A DNA stretch of 64,000 nt, taken from Bacillus sp. FJAT-45350 (GTDB lineage Bacteria; Bacillota; Bacilli; Bacillales; NISU01). This document shows positions 36,467-44,447 of the stretch, in pieces. The stretch lies in the NCBI RefSeq assembly GCF_002335805.1, contig NZ_NISU01000001.1:1806079-1870078 (forward strand), written 5' to 3'. A model generated the notes under the pieces. That model made no database searches and was not told the origin of the DNA. It saw nothing but the letters and a program-made list of their open reading frames with translations. Position 1 is the first letter of the stretch. Each line of letters begins with the position of its first letter. The position numbers and the translations under genes are program-made.

Positions 36467-37057
36467 GTGACAGCATTGATAACATACGACCCAAAAAATA
36501 AACAATTGCTTACAGAATCTTGCAAGCAATGCCCAGAGCCCTATTTCACACCTCAGCTCACAGAAATACCTCGAGTCGGCTGTTGCAGTTATAGCCCTAT
36601 TTACTCCTTGTTTGATATTCATAAGATGCTACAAAATGGGCTTGAAGAGTTCCTAATCGAATCGATTTACAACAATTCAAATCATACAATTAATCCATAC
36701 GAAATTATCATTCACGCTAACGTTCATCCGAAATTTAAAGAGCATGAGTTAACAGGTAAGAGTAAAATACAAATAGAAGATATAAAAATTAATTATTCAA
36801 TCTGTCAATTTTTCCAAGAAAAGAAAGGGTGTACGTTAGACCCGCTTTTAAAAAATTATGTTTGTCGTTCGTTTATATGTCCCACTGTTGAAGACTTACT
36901 GCCTAAAGACCTTATCGCAATAGTTGAAGAAGGAACTACTTCCATAACAAAAGAAGTTCATCAGTTTAACAGTCTTCATAAGCAAATATTAAAGGAACGA
37001 AAACTAAATTTCCAAACAGATTTCACTATGACTTGTGACTACCTAAAATCTTTATAA
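36467..37057 (+). CDS. Cysteine-rich protein, possible metal-binding (unknown)
   Basis: A protein of 193-196 residues with two cysteine clusters: CKQCPEPYFT...GCCSYSP near the N-terminus, and CQFFQEKKGCTLDP...YVCRSFICP at about residues 115-145. The arrangement recalls proteins that bind zinc or an iron-sulfur centre, such as the YkgJ type, but I cannot assign it. The GTG at 36467 is possible; the TTG at 36476 is better placed relative to AGGAAG. It is divergent from the PrcB-like gene and followed by a terminator. Confidence 0.6.
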   Translation: MTALITYDPKNKQLLTESCKQCPEPYFTPQLTEIPRVGCCSYSPIYSLFDIHKMLQNGLEEFLIESIYNNSNHTINPYEIIIHANVHPKFKEHELTGKSKIQIEDIKINYSICQFFQEKKGCTLDPLLKNYVCRSFICPTVEDLLPKDLIAIVEEGTTSITKEVHQFNSLHKQILKERKLNFQTDFTMTCDYLKSL

Positions 37058-37075
37058 AAAGCACCTTTTTATCTT

Positions 37076-37100
37076 AAGACCCTTATTCGGGTCTTTTTTT
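37076..37100 (+). terminator. Terminator after the cysteine-rich protein gene
   Basis: AAGACCC and GGGTCTT separated by TTATTC, followed by TTTTTTT, form a typical intrinsic terminator 19 bp after the stop. Confidence 0.88.
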
Positions 37101-37244
37101 CGTTTTTATTATATCTATGTATGAAACAAGCTTGCTCATTCCATTTTAAACACATAAATTATTCTGTTATAATACAACTATTTTTTATAGGCCCATTTTT
37201 ATATAATAACGTTGACTAAGGTTAATAATTGTTATAAAGCAACC

Positions 37245-37269
37245 TAATATAACACCTACTGTTATATTA
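37245..37269. promoter_or_regulatory. Perfect 10-5-10 inverted repeat, candidate operator
   Basis: TAATATAACA and TGTTATATTA are exact complements around CCTAC. They lie 27 bp before the ATG of the 53-aa ORF at 37297 and just after TTGACT...TATAAA promoter-like boxes (37212-37238, 15-bp spacer), where an operator would be expected. Confidence 0.45.
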
Positions 37270-37296
37270 CAGTTTTAGATAAGGGGAGAACGCCAT

Positions 37297-37458
37297 ATGT
37301 GTCAAATGGAAAAGTATCAACATGCATGGTCATTATATTTAACTAGTTGTGAGAAACATGGAATTACATGTAATATTGATTATTCAAGTTTCGTAAATTC
37401 ATTGACAGTAGAACAAGTTGAGCAAATGTTCGAACACTCACTACAGCAAATAAACTAA
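37297..37458 (+). CDS. Small unknown protein (53 aa)
   Basis: The ORF begins at ATG 37297 behind AAGGGGAGA and encodes MCQMEKYQHAWSLYLTSCEK and on, ending SLQQIN. It is soluble and probably helical, with three cysteines. I do not recognise it. Support comes from the good ribosome-binding site, promoter-like boxes with a perfect palindrome upstream, and a terminator downstream, which together make a complete small transcription unit. Confidence 0.55.
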   Translation: MCQMEKYQHAWSLYLTSCEKHGITCNIDYSSFVNSLTVEQVEQMFEHSLQQIN

Positions 37459-37508
37459 AAACGAGGTATCTATTATGAACGCTCTCACCGACGTAGAAGT
37501 CAAAACGT

Positions 37509-37553
37509 AAACCGTCTGTTTCCTAATTAAAAGAGGAAATAGACGGTTTTTTT
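37509..37553 (+). terminator. Terminator after the 53-aa ORF
   Basis: AAACCGTCTGTTTCCT pairs with AGGAAATAGACGGTTT (one mismatch), followed by a T-run. Confidence 0.85.
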
Positions 37554-37559
37554 AGTGCA

Positions 37560-37622
37560 ATTATAAATTATGAGTGATTCCAATTCATAATTCATAACTC
37601 ATTACCCATAATTAAATTAATT
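37560..37622. repeat. A/T-rich intergenic short-motif repeat
   Basis: Tandem-like units AATTCATAATTCATAACTCATTACC and ATTATGAGTGATT. It belongs to the same family as the tracts at 1788, 43665, 48612, 52236 and 63262. Confidence 0.5.
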
Positions 37623-37660
37623 GCTTTCTTCATTAATGATTGTTATCTTCTTATATATAT

Positions 37661-37675
37661 TCGTAACGGTTACGC
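37661..37675. promoter_or_regulatory. Zur-like operator upstream of yidD-cobW
   Basis: TCGTAACGGTTACGC is an almost perfect palindrome (CGTAAC-G-GTTACG). It matches the Bacillus Zur box TCGTAAT-N-ATTACGA at 12 of 14 defined positions. It sits 24 bp upstream of the TTG start of yidD. The cotranscribed G3E GTPase belongs to a family often controlled by Zur. Confidence 0.6.
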
Positions 37676-37698
37676 TTTATTAGGAGGAGGACAGGCAG

Positions 37699-37947
37699 TT
37701 GAATTGGTTATTTATTGGTATCATTCGCTTTTATCAAAGATTTATTTCTCCACTAAAACCACCAACTTGTCGTTTTTACCCAACTTGCTCTCATTATGGG
37801 CTAGAGGCCTTTCAGCGGTTTGGACCGTTAAAAGGATGTTGGTTAACAATTAAACGGATTCTAAAATGTCACCCATTCCACCCCGGTGGTATTGACCCTG
37901 TACCTGAAAAAGAAAAATGTAGTTGTAAAGAAGGTGAACAGAAATGA
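37699..37947 (+). CDS. yidD: YidD family membrane protein insertion efficiency factor
   Basis: An 82-residue protein with the full family pattern: [37 protein letters not shown] and [13 protein letters not shown]. It is a membrane-associated helper of YidC/Oxa1 insertion. The start is TTG at 37699 behind AGGAGGAGG. Its stop overlaps the following GTPase gene by 4 bp, so the two are coupled. The C-terminus has an extra Cys-rich tail (CSCKEGEQK), which could bind metal, but this is speculative. Confidence 0.92.
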   Translation: MNWLFIGIIRFYQRFISPLKPPTCRFYPTCSHYGLEAFQRFGPLKGCWLTIKRILKCHPFHPGGIDPVPEKEKCSCKEGEQK

Positions 37948-38843
37948 AGAAAACAGAGATAGTCATTCTATCCGGATTTTTGGGTAGCGGAAAGACTACA
38001 TTATTACAACAATTATTAAAAGAAGAAAAACATAAAGACTCTCATGTCGGGGTTCTCATGAATGAAGCGGGAAGTGTATCGATCGATTCTACAGCCATTC
38101 CCGACTCAACTCCATTAAAAGAATTACTTAGTGGCTGTGTCTGCTGTTCAATCCAGAGTGCTCTTGAACCACAATTATTAGCTTTGTGTGAAGAATATAC
38201 TCTAGATAAAATTTACATTGAAACGTCCGGTGTCGCTCATCCAATCGAAGTCCTCGATGGCTGTCTGACACCTACTGTTGCTGAGGTGGCAACGGTTAAA
38301 GGAATTATTACAACTGTTGATTTAATGAGGTATACAAACCAAAAAAAAATTAGTATTAAAATGAGAAAACTATTGAAAGAACAAATTAAACATGCTGATT
38401 TTCTATATTTCACAAAAAAAGAGTCTGTTACAGAAGAACAACAACTTGATATCCTTGCTGAGATAAGGGAAATAAATCCTCATAGTATACAGCTTACAGA
38501 CCCTAAAGAACTCTTTACTCTGGACTTCGCTCTACATAATAGAAAACAATCTAATGAAAAGCTTCATGTGGAGAAAGACCTTCACATTAAGACATTTGTC
38601 TACCATTTAGAAACATCGCTTATGAAATCAGAATTTATTGAGTGGTTAGAACGATTACCATCCACCATTTACCGTATTAAAGGTTTTCTTTATTTAGATG
38701 ATGACTTCTATTCAATACAATATTCATTTAGTATGCCTACATTAGTAAAGGAAACTCGTGAATTTCCTTCAAATCTTGTATTTATTGGTGAGAATTTAGA
38801 CACTGATAAATTAGATAAAGAATTAAAACAACTCGAAAAATAG
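37944..38843 (+). CDS. CobW/G3E-family GTPase, putative zinc metallochaperone
   Basis: A 299-residue G3E GTPase. The P-loop is [11 protein letters not shown] (residues 11-21), the metal-binding CXCC motif is SGCVCCSIQ (about residue 65), and ETSGVAHP is the Walker-B region. The G4 guanine-specificity motif, normally NKxD, appears as TKKES, so nucleotide specificity may be altered. It is short compared with typical YciC proteins (about 400 aa), with a reduced C-terminal CobW_C domain. Zur-type control and the coupling to yidD suggest a role in zinc limitation (inference). Confidence 0.88.
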   Translation: MKKTEIVILSGFLGSGKTTLLQQLLKEEKHKDSHVGVLMNEAGSVSIDSTAIPDSTPLKELLSGCVCCSIQSALEPQLLALCEEYTLDKIYIETSGVAHPIEVLDGCLTPTVAEVATVKGIITTVDLMRYTNQKKISIKMRKLLKEQIKHADFLYFTKKESVTEEQQLDILAEIREINPHSIQLTDPKELFTLDFALHNRKQSNEKLHVEKDLHIKTFVYHLETSLMKSEFIEWLERLPSTIYRIKGFLYLDDDFYSIQYSFSMPTLVKETREFPSNLVFIGENLDTDKLDKELKQLEK

Positions 38844-39067
38844 AGGCTGGGACAAAAGGTCTGTTTTTGGAGGCCACTGAAAAAGTCCAATCTAGACGAT
38901 TCGAGAAGTGGTAATGGCTCCGCACGTTGCACGCTTGCTATGAGAAAACCACTCATAGCGCGCTTTTGAAAAGAGGCAACGGCTTCGCGCATTACTTAAA
39001 GGCCGCTGAAAAAGTGAAAATCACACTTTTTCAGCAGCCTCTGTTTTTGACCTTTTGTCCCAGCCTC
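38843..39067. repeat. Composite inverted-repeat element (MITE-like)
   Basis: Perfect 18-bp terminal arms, GAGGCTGGGACAAAAGGT (38843-38860) and its complement (39050-39067), bound about 225 bp without an ORF. Inside are a second hairpin (GCTGAAAAAGTG...CACACTTTTTCAGC, 39005-39035) and another GGCC(A)CTGAAAAAGT unit at 38872. The rest of the gap to 39310 contains a half-arm ACCTTGTGTCC...CCTC at 39172-39189. Confidence 0.7.
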
Positions 39068-39310
39068 TAAGCAATCAGCGGAGTAGCTACATCTTTTAAA
39101 AGGCTTGAAAAGGGGTTTGTTTCTCCTTTCAAGGCGCCGTAGCGAACGGAGCGATTGCACCCTCTATTGAAACCTTGTGTCCAAACCTCTATTTTTCACC
39201 TTCAAATTAATAACTGGTAGTATATGGATAATTTTACTTATAACGAATAATTCATATGTTTTTTACCATAATAAGAGACAGAAGTACATTAAACGGGAGG
39301 AGTACCTTAA

Positions 39311-39880
39311 ATGAAAAAAACTATCCTTTCAATAATAACGCTTTCTTTAATCTGTATATTATCAATTGGTTGTAACGGAAATGACCAAGCAAATGATATT
39401 GCCCAAAGTATTGAACGGCAGAATACAGAAAAAAGAACTACAGTCATTGAACCACCTAGTGTAAAGCAACAAAATAAACAACGTGTAAATGTTCCACAAG
39501 AAATGGAAGAATACGCTGATGAATTTGGTTATTATCTTGATCAATTTTACTTGGCGATTGATGAAATGAGAACATTCTTTTTTGAAGACCGAAATAATCA
39601 AAAAAGAGTAGATGAATCCCTAACGTTAATTCGAAGCATTAATGAACACGCCGACAAAATCCTTCATCTACGTACACCTCACGAATTTGAAGGACTTCAT
39701 GAAGTACACATGAGTGCGTTAATTGAACTTGATTCGCTCGAAGATGAGCTCGCATCTATTGATGTTAATAATGAGAAACAAATCCAGATGGCAAGGACTT
39801 ATTATGAGAATACTGTCATCTCTCTTAAGCAAATGCAAAGAGAATACAAAGAAGTGTTGGAAGAATTCGGTATCAACTAG
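39311..39880 (+). CDS. Putative lipoprotein of unknown function (189 aa)
   Basis: The N-terminus is a lipoprotein signal peptide with lipobox LSIGC (Cys21). The mature part is helical and acidic, with a long amphipathic segment from about residue 63 (PQEMEEYADEFGYYLDQFYL) to the end. I do not recognise the family. It probably sits on the outer face of the cytoplasmic membrane. The ribosome-binding site is GGGAGGAG. A hairpin of the GAGGTTGGG type follows as a likely terminator. Confidence 0.7.
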   Translation: MKKTILSIITLSLICILSIGCNGNDQANDIAQSIERQNTEKRTTVIEPPSVKQQNKQRVNVPQEMEEYADEFGYYLDQFYLAIDEMRTFFFEDRNNQKRVDESLTLIRSINEHADKILHLRTPHEFEGLHEVHMSALIELDSLEDELASIDVNNEKQIQMARTYYENTVISLKQMQREYKEVLEEFGIN

Positions 39881-39908
39881 GAATATAAAAAAATCTTTTA
39901 AATGCATT

Positions 39909-39952
39909 GAGGTTGGGTCACAAGGTCAAAAGCGTCCTTGTGTCCCAGCCTC
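39909..39952. repeat. Short inverted repeat of the GAGGCTGGGACA family, probable terminator
   Basis: GAGGTTGGGTCACAAGG and CCTTGTGTCCCAGCCTC pair over 17 bp with two mismatches. The arms match those of the composite element at 38843. It lies between convergent genes. Confidence 0.7.
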
Positions 39953-39960
39953 TATTCACG

Positions 39961-40665
39961 TTATCTAGTAGTACCATCTAGGTTATCAATAATTTCACTC
40001 CATGCTGCACCAATACCTTCAAATGGCTCAGCCGTACTAAACCCTTTTTTCAAAGCTTTAATACGATTTGCATTTAATCGGTCAGTTGCAATATATATAT
40101 TTTCCAAGCTCATGATTTTGGATAAATCATTTCGTAATTCTAATTCAAGCTTTTTTCGATTTTGCTCACTCGACTTTACACCGACTAATGTTTTATTATC
40201 TATTGTGATTACATGTACTTCATGTACATTGTTAAAAGCAAGTAAGCGGCTTTGGATAACACTCTCTAAATCATTCTCCTGTTGAATTGTTATTCCCGAT
40301 TTCTCCATATGTGGCTTATCACTCATCATACGCTTATCGTGTAACAGTCCTGGACTATTTGTTAATACTCTTGAGCCTACACGATTTGTCCCTTGATTTG
40401 GCATACTTAAATTTCTCTCACCCGAAATATTAATATTTTTTCTTGCAATATCTTCACTATACTTTGTTCTTCCCTTAGGAGTTTCATCAATAACCATCAT
40501 ATCTGTTAAGGGGCCCTCCATATAGCGTACTCGTTCTGTTCCATATCCACTAAAACCTTCATTTTCGTTAGCATTTGCCCCCATGATTTGCTTCTGCTCT
40601 AAAGAGCAACCAGAAAGTAACCCTACGACAAGTAAACTTGATATAACTGTATAAACGATTCTCAT
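39961..40665 (-). CDS. YhcN/YlaJ-family sporulation lipoprotein
   Basis: A 234-residue lipoprotein with signal peptide and lipobox LLSGC followed by SLEQKQIMG. The C-terminal half is the YhcN/YlaJ domain with NVHEVHVITIDNKTLVGVKS. Family members are coat or inner-spore-membrane lipoproteins made in the forespore. The ATG at 40665 is preferred (GGAG upstream) over the TTG at 40674. A second copy lies at 41517, and a Spo0E-like gene sits between them on the other strand. Confidence 0.85.
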   Translation of the reverse strand: MRIVYTVISSLLVVGLLSGCSLEQKQIMGANANENEGFSGYGTERVRYMEGPLTDMMVIDETPKGRTKYSEDIARKNINISGERNLSMPNQGTNRVGSRVLTNSPGLLHDKRMMSDKPHMEKSGITIQQENDLESVIQSRLLAFNNVHEVHVITIDNKTLVGVKSSEQNRKKLELELRNDLSKIMSLENIYIATDRLNANRIKALKKGFSTAEPFEGIGAAWSEIIDNLDGTTR

Positions 40666-40959
40666 GGTAACCAAGCTCCTTTTTCATTTCTTTTATTTAT
40701 AGCTTGTGACATGTCGACTTTTTTACTCAATCAATATTTGGGAGAATTAAGTGATAAGAATCGCTAATAAATTAATTACTTTTCACATTGTCAATTGACT
40801 AACTTTTACTTGACTATTATTTTACCCCTACTTTTCTGTTTTTGTCGTTTTACCACTATTATTGGGAGAAATACACTAAAATTGGTAAATAGATTCCCTT
40901 TAGTTCATGCTTTATGTATAATAACTTTTGAATTCAAGATAATTTAATATGGAGTGGTC

Positions 40960-41112
40960 ATGGTGATAATGCTCGCAATCGAAGCAAAACGACATCAGAT
41001 GTTAACCTATGCAAAGAAATACGGATTCACATCTGACAAAACTGTTCAATGTAGTCAAGAATTAGATAAACTTTTAAATATGGTGCAATGCAATTCACAA
41101 TCTAAAATATAA
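40960..41112 (+). CDS. Spo0E-like aspartyl-phosphate phosphatase
   Basis: A 50-residue protein with the Spo0E motif S-x-E-L-D-x-L-L (CSQELDKLLNM) after a helical segment (AIEAKRHQMLTYAKKYGFTS). Members of this family dephosphorylate Spo0A~P or related regulators. The start is the ATG at 40960, or the GTG at 40963 just downstream; TGGAGTGG is the ribosome-binding site. It is a short but complete Spo0E-like domain. Confidence 0.75.
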   Translation: MVIMLAIEAKRHQMLTYAKKYGFTSDKTVQCSQELDKLLNMVQCNSQSKI

Positions 41113-41266
41113 AAACATAGATAAAACTCTCTACTTATTTTTTTAAAAAGTAAATATTCGTTCACATTTATTAGTACTTTAGTATATAATTGACTTAGCA
41201 CTATGGAGAGGTTACTTAATAATTAGTTGCAATTGTATCTAGAGCTAATTTAAGGAGTGAACGAAC

Positions 41267-41464
41267 ATGAGTATAGAAACAGCTAAAATATCCAAAGATG
41301 AAATACTTATGAGATTAAAGGTGTTAGATGGTGTAGATGTATCTTCTGTCACAAAGTATGAGATCGAACGTATCCTCAAAAGTGTTTATCGCGTTGGTTT
41401 TGCCGATGGACAGCTTGAATATGAAAAAGAGATTAAGCACAAAAAGGCTGAATCAACAGTGTAG
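41267..41464 (+). CDS. Small unknown protein (65 aa)
   Basis: A 65-residue, probably helical soluble protein (MSIETAKISKDEILMRLKVL and on) with ATG behind AAGGAGTG. It is followed immediately by a strong terminator hairpin. I do not recognise the family. It lies between the Spo0E-like gene and the second YhcN-type gene, in the direction opposite to the latter. Confidence 0.65.
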   Translation: MSIETAKISKDEILMRLKVLDGVDVSSVTKYEIERILKSVYRVGFADGQLEYEKEIKHKKAESTV

Positions 41465-41486
41465 TCGCTGATGATTCAGCCTTTTT
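41441..41486. terminator. Terminator after the 65-aa gene
   Basis: AAAAAGGCTGAATCA and TGATTCAGCCTTTTT form a 15-bp perfect stem overlapping the stop codon. T-tracts on both strands allow it to terminate the convergent YhcN-type gene as well. Confidence 0.9.
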
Positions 41487-41516
41487 CTCTGCACTTTGGA
41501 ATTATTTATATAGTAA

Positions 41517-42119
41517 TTAGCGGTTGTGCTCAAAAGGCTTTTGAAGGATACGACTTAAGTCTGATAAAATTCGAATGCCATCTTTACGACCTTCTTCATG
41601 AAACGCTCGTCCATTTCGTAATTCTCCTTCTAAATAACGTACTTCATGAAATCCTTTTTCATCATTAACAACATAAATCTCTTCTGCTGTTACTCTTTTT
41701 GAAACGATTTCATTAATCTCTTGCTTCACTTTTTCTTCTTCTTGATTTGAAATAATACCTACGATTACTGTTCGTTCATGAATGACAACACTTGCATCTT
41801 CTACCCCATCAACATCTTTAATTTCACTCGTTAATGCATTTAAAATATCTCCGTCTACTCGTTCTTGATATAGAATATTGTCCTCTCTCGTGTTCGTTCC
41901 TCTACCTGTCATACTTTTTGCTACCATTCCTGGCTGACGACGAAACTTAGAACGCTCTTCTAACGTATTTGGCCGAAACTCCAATGGTTCTGTTTCAAGA
42001 GCCGGCTCTCCTGAAATCTCGACCCCTCTTGCTTCATCAGTTGGACCACAACCTGTAAGCACACTTTGAATCGCCAGAAACACAATAGCAAACACTACAT
42101 ATAAGAGCTTATATTTCAC
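41517..42119 (-). CDS. YhcN/YlaJ-family sporulation lipoprotein (second copy)
   Basis: A 200-residue lipoprotein with lipobox VLTGC. The YhcN/YlaJ domain (about residues 90-165) has DASVVIHERTVIVGIISNQE, a C-terminal helical tail follows, and the product is paralogous to that of 39961. Both are likely spore inner-membrane lipoproteins. It is monocistronic, with the second arm repeat (42145-42220) lying upstream of it. Confidence 0.85.
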   Translation of the reverse strand: MKYKLLYVVFAIVFLAIQSVLTGCGPTDEARGVEISGEPALETEPLEFRPNTLEERSKFRRQPGMVAKSMTGRGTNTREDNILYQERVDGDILNALTSEIKDVDGVEDASVVIHERTVIVGIISNQEEEKVKQEINEIVSKRVTAEEIYVVNDEKGFHEVRYLEGELRNGRAFHEEGRKDGIRILSDLSRILQKPFEHNR

Positions 42120-42144
42120 GATAACCTCCCCTTTCTATTTTGAG

Positions 42145-42220
42145 AGCACTGAAAAAATGCGTCCCTCACTTTTTCAGCGTTTTTCTCGAATAGGCTATTT
42201 TAGACTTTTTCAGTGGCCTT
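42145..42220. repeat. ACTGAAAAA-type inverted repeat copy
   Basis: GCACTGAAAAAATGCG and the distal ACTTTTTCAGTGGCC, with an internal CTCACTTTTTCAGCG, form nested stems. The units CTGAAAAAG(T) match those inside the element at 38843, so this is a second, rearranged copy. Confidence 0.5.
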
Positions 42221-42358
42221 TTCTATTTTTAGGTTTACTTACATCATTAAAAAATAATCTTGTTACTTAAAGGAAATTTTCCTAATAACCATTGCAATCA
42301 ATAATAATATTTGTTAAGGTAGACACACAAATCAATATTCTTTACTTCAAAAATTGAA

Positions 42359-42538
42359 GTGAGGATAGAGGTGCAAAGACCATAAGTAATTAATCTGAGG
42401 ATAATGAGGTCCGTTGATGATTTATGAAAGGGGGATTTGCCGAAGCCAAGAGATTCTCATTTTTCTTGAGGCTGGTTTTGCATTTAATAAATGCAGAACT
42501 GTCATATAGCGTTTTCGCTATATGGAGGGCTATCTCAC
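42359..42538 (+). promoter_or_regulatory. Lysine riboswitch (L-box) upstream of dapA
   Basis: The leader contains the L-box core GAGGATAGAGGTGCAAAGAC, the later GAAAGGGGGATTTGCCGAAG, then AGGCTGGTTTTGC and AACTGTCA. It closes with a P1 stem (GTGAGGATAG at 42359-42368 with CTATCTCAC at 42530-42538). It is followed by a terminator hairpin and then dapA, as expected for lysine-repressed transcription of lysine/dipicolinate biosynthesis. Confidence 0.9.
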
Positions 42539-42564
42539 GCATGGAACATTTCTATGGAAATTCC

Positions 42565-42597
42565 AAGCGGTAATGAGGCTCTCATTACCGCTTTTTT
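42565..42597 (+). terminator. Expression-platform terminator of the lysine riboswitch
   Basis: AAGCGGTAATGAG and CTCATTACCGCTT form a perfect stem followed by a T-run, 27 bp after the aptamer. It should form when lysine is bound. Confidence 0.9.
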
Positions 42598-42706
42598 GCG
42601 TATTCCTTTAAAAAAGGGACAAATTAGAGTAGCTCTATTCAATATGACACAACGAAATGTAGTCAATACTATCGATCAACTTACTTGAATAGAGGGGGAA
42701 TTTAAC

Positions 42707-43594
42707 ATGTTCTTTGGAAATGTAGTAACTGCTATGGTGACACCTTTTGATCAGGACGGAAACGTAGACTTCCAAGCAACAAAAACTTTACTTAATCACT
42801 TACTATCAAATGGGACTGATGCTCTTGTTGTTGCAGGAACAACAGGTGAATCACCAACATTAACAACTGAGGAAAAATTAGAATTATTTCAATTCGTTGT
42901 AACAAACGTCAATGGAAAAGTACCTGTTATCGCTGGTACTGGCTCAAATAACACTGCTGCTACAATCGCTTTAACGAAAAAAGCGGAAGAAATCGGTGTA
43001 GATGCTGTTATGATTGTTGCACCGTACTATAACAAGCCTTCTCAAGAAGGAATGTATCAGCATTTCAAAGCTATTGCTGAGTCAACAAACTTACCAGTGA
43101 TGATTTATAATATACCTGGACGTAGCGCTGTAAACATCTCTGCTGAGACAACAATTCGCTTATCCAAAATTGAAAATATTGTATGTACGAAAGAAGCTAG
43201 TGGAGATTTAGATGCAATGTCTACAATCATCCAAGAAACTGATGAGAACTTTAGCTTATACAGTGGAGACGATAGCCTAACATTACCAGTTCTTTCTATC
43301 GGTGGCACAGGAGTTGTATCTGTTGCTGCGCATGTAATCGGAAACGAGATGCAAGAAATGGTAACTAGTTTCCATGCTGGTGACGTGAAAAGAGCGGCAG
43401 CAATTCACAGACATACTTTACCGACAATGAAAGCTTTGTTCACAGCTCCAAACCCATCACCAGTTAAAGCTGCACTTGAAATGAAAGGTGTTCCATGTGG
43501 TTCGCTTCGCCTACCACTTCTACCGTTAAACGAAGAAGAACGCCATCAACTTCAACTTGTTGTACAACCAACAATGACATTTTATGTAAGCTAA
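42707..43594 (+). CDS. dapA: 4-hydroxy-tetrahydrodipicolinate synthase
   Basis: A 295-residue class I aldolase-fold enzyme. It joins pyruvate and aspartate semialdehyde for lysine, diaminopimelate and spore dipicolinate synthesis. The motifs are VAGTTGESPTLTTEEK, the catalytic tyrosine in MIYNIPGRSAV and the Schiff-base lysine in CTKEASGD. The length is normal. It stands alone behind the lysine riboswitch, not in a dapG-asd operon as in B. subtilis, and its ribosome-binding site is GAGGGGGAA. A terminator follows. Confidence 0.96.
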   Translation: MFFGNVVTAMVTPFDQDGNVDFQATKTLLNHLLSNGTDALVVAGTTGESPTLTTEEKLELFQFVVTNVNGKVPVIAGTGSNNTAATIALTKKAEEIGVDAVMIVAPYYNKPSQEGMYQHFKAIAESTNLPVMIYNIPGRSAVNISAETTIRLSKIENIVCTKEASGDLDAMSTIIQETDENFSLYSGDDSLTLPVLSIGGTGVVSVAAHVIGNEMQEMVTSFHAGDVKRAAAIHRHTLPTMKALFTAPNPSPVKAALEMKGVPCGSLRLPLLPLNEEERHQLQLVVQPTMTFYVS

Positions 43595-43606
43595 CTTATA
43601 TGAACT

Positions 43607-43639
43607 AAGCTATTGCTCATGTGGCAGTAGCTTTTTTTG
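43607..43639 (+). terminator. Terminator after dapA
   Basis: AGCTATTGC and GCAGTAGCT (one mismatch) around TCATGTG, followed by TTTTTTT. Confidence 0.88.
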
Positions 43640-43664
43640 TAGTTGGAAAGCACATCCTCCCCTC

Positions 43665-43704
43665 AATTCATCATTCTTAAATCATAATTCATAATTAATA
43701 TTGT
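43665..43704. repeat. A/T-rich intergenic short-motif repeat (short copy)
   Basis: AATTCATCATTCTTAAATC and ATAATTCATAATTAATATT units between dapA and bluB, of the dispersed tract family. Confidence 0.4.
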
Positions 43705-43791
43705 AGTTTTCTCCCCCATTTCTTGGTAGGATATAGATGATACATACTATAGTTTTTATTCTATAATATTGATTAAGGGGGATTGTAATAT

Positions 43792-44436
43792 ATGTTTACA
43801 AAAGGGGAAAAAGATGCAATATATAAGGTTATTGAACATCGCCGTGATGTAAGAAGCTTCAACGACAAACCAATTCCAGAAGATGTGGTTGAACGTATTT
43901 TAAAAGCAGCTCATGCAGGCCCATCTGTCGGCTTCATGCAGCCTTGGAATTTTGTTATTATTACTTCTGACGCAGTGAAAGAAAAGCTAGCATGGGCTGC
44001 TGATAAAGAACGACGGGCATTAGCCATTCATTTTGAAGATACCCGCCAACAAGAATTTTTAAACTTAAAAATTGAAGGATTAAAAGAAGCGCCTATTACG
44101 ATTTGCGTTACATGTGACCCAACACGAGGTGGGTCTCACGTTTTAGGTCGTAATTCAATACCAGAAACAGATGTCCTTTCGACTGCCTGCGCAATCCAAA
44201 ACATGTGGCTTGCAAGCTGTGCTGAAGGATTAGCAATGGGATGGGTAAGCTTTTATAAGAAGAATGATGTGAGAGATATATTAGATATCCCTCCACATGT
44301 GGATCCTATCGCTCTAATGTCACTTGGGTACACTGACCACTATCCTGAGAAGCCAATCCTAGAATCAACAGGCTGGGAAGAACGTCGTGAACTAGAAAAA
44401 CTTATTTTCCAAGATAAGTGGGCCCAAAAGCGATAA
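43792..44436 (+). CDS. bluB: 5,6-dimethylbenzimidazole synthase BluB
   Basis: A 214-residue nitroreductase-fold flavoprotein. BluB uses FMN and oxygen to cut FMN into the lower ligand of cobalamin. Signature residues are HRRDVRSF near the start, GPSVGFMQPWNF, GRNSIPETDVLSTACAIQNM and GMGWVSFYKK in its family form. The length matches. It is not in a cobalamin operon here. The ribosome-binding site is AAGGGGGA and a terminator follows. Confidence 0.92.
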   Translation: MFTKGEKDAIYKVIEHRRDVRSFNDKPIPEDVVERILKAAHAGPSVGFMQPWNFVIITSDAVKEKLAWAADKERRALAIHFEDTRQQEFLNLKIEGLKEAPITICVTCDPTRGGSHVLGRNSIPETDVLSTACAIQNMWLASCAEGLAMGWVSFYKKNDVRDILDIPPHVDPIALMSLGYTDHYPEKPILESTGWEERRELEKLIFQDKWAQKR

Positions 44437-44447
44437 TGTTTGATTAT

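Noticed and set aside
36407-36622. Long N-terminal extension of the PrcB-like protein
   Set aside because: The extension overlaps the divergent cysteine-rich protein gene, has no ribosome site and is compositionally unlike a real N-terminus. The GTG at 36406 has a strong site.
37475-37510. 11-codon ORF (MNALTDVEVKT) after the 53-aa gene
   Set aside because: A GAGG-like site precedes it, but it is too short to support and overlaps the terminator stem. No further evidence.
42491-42688. ORF in the dapA leader
   Set aside because: It runs across the riboswitch aptamer end and its terminator and lacks a ribosome-binding site. The sequence is explained by RNA structure.
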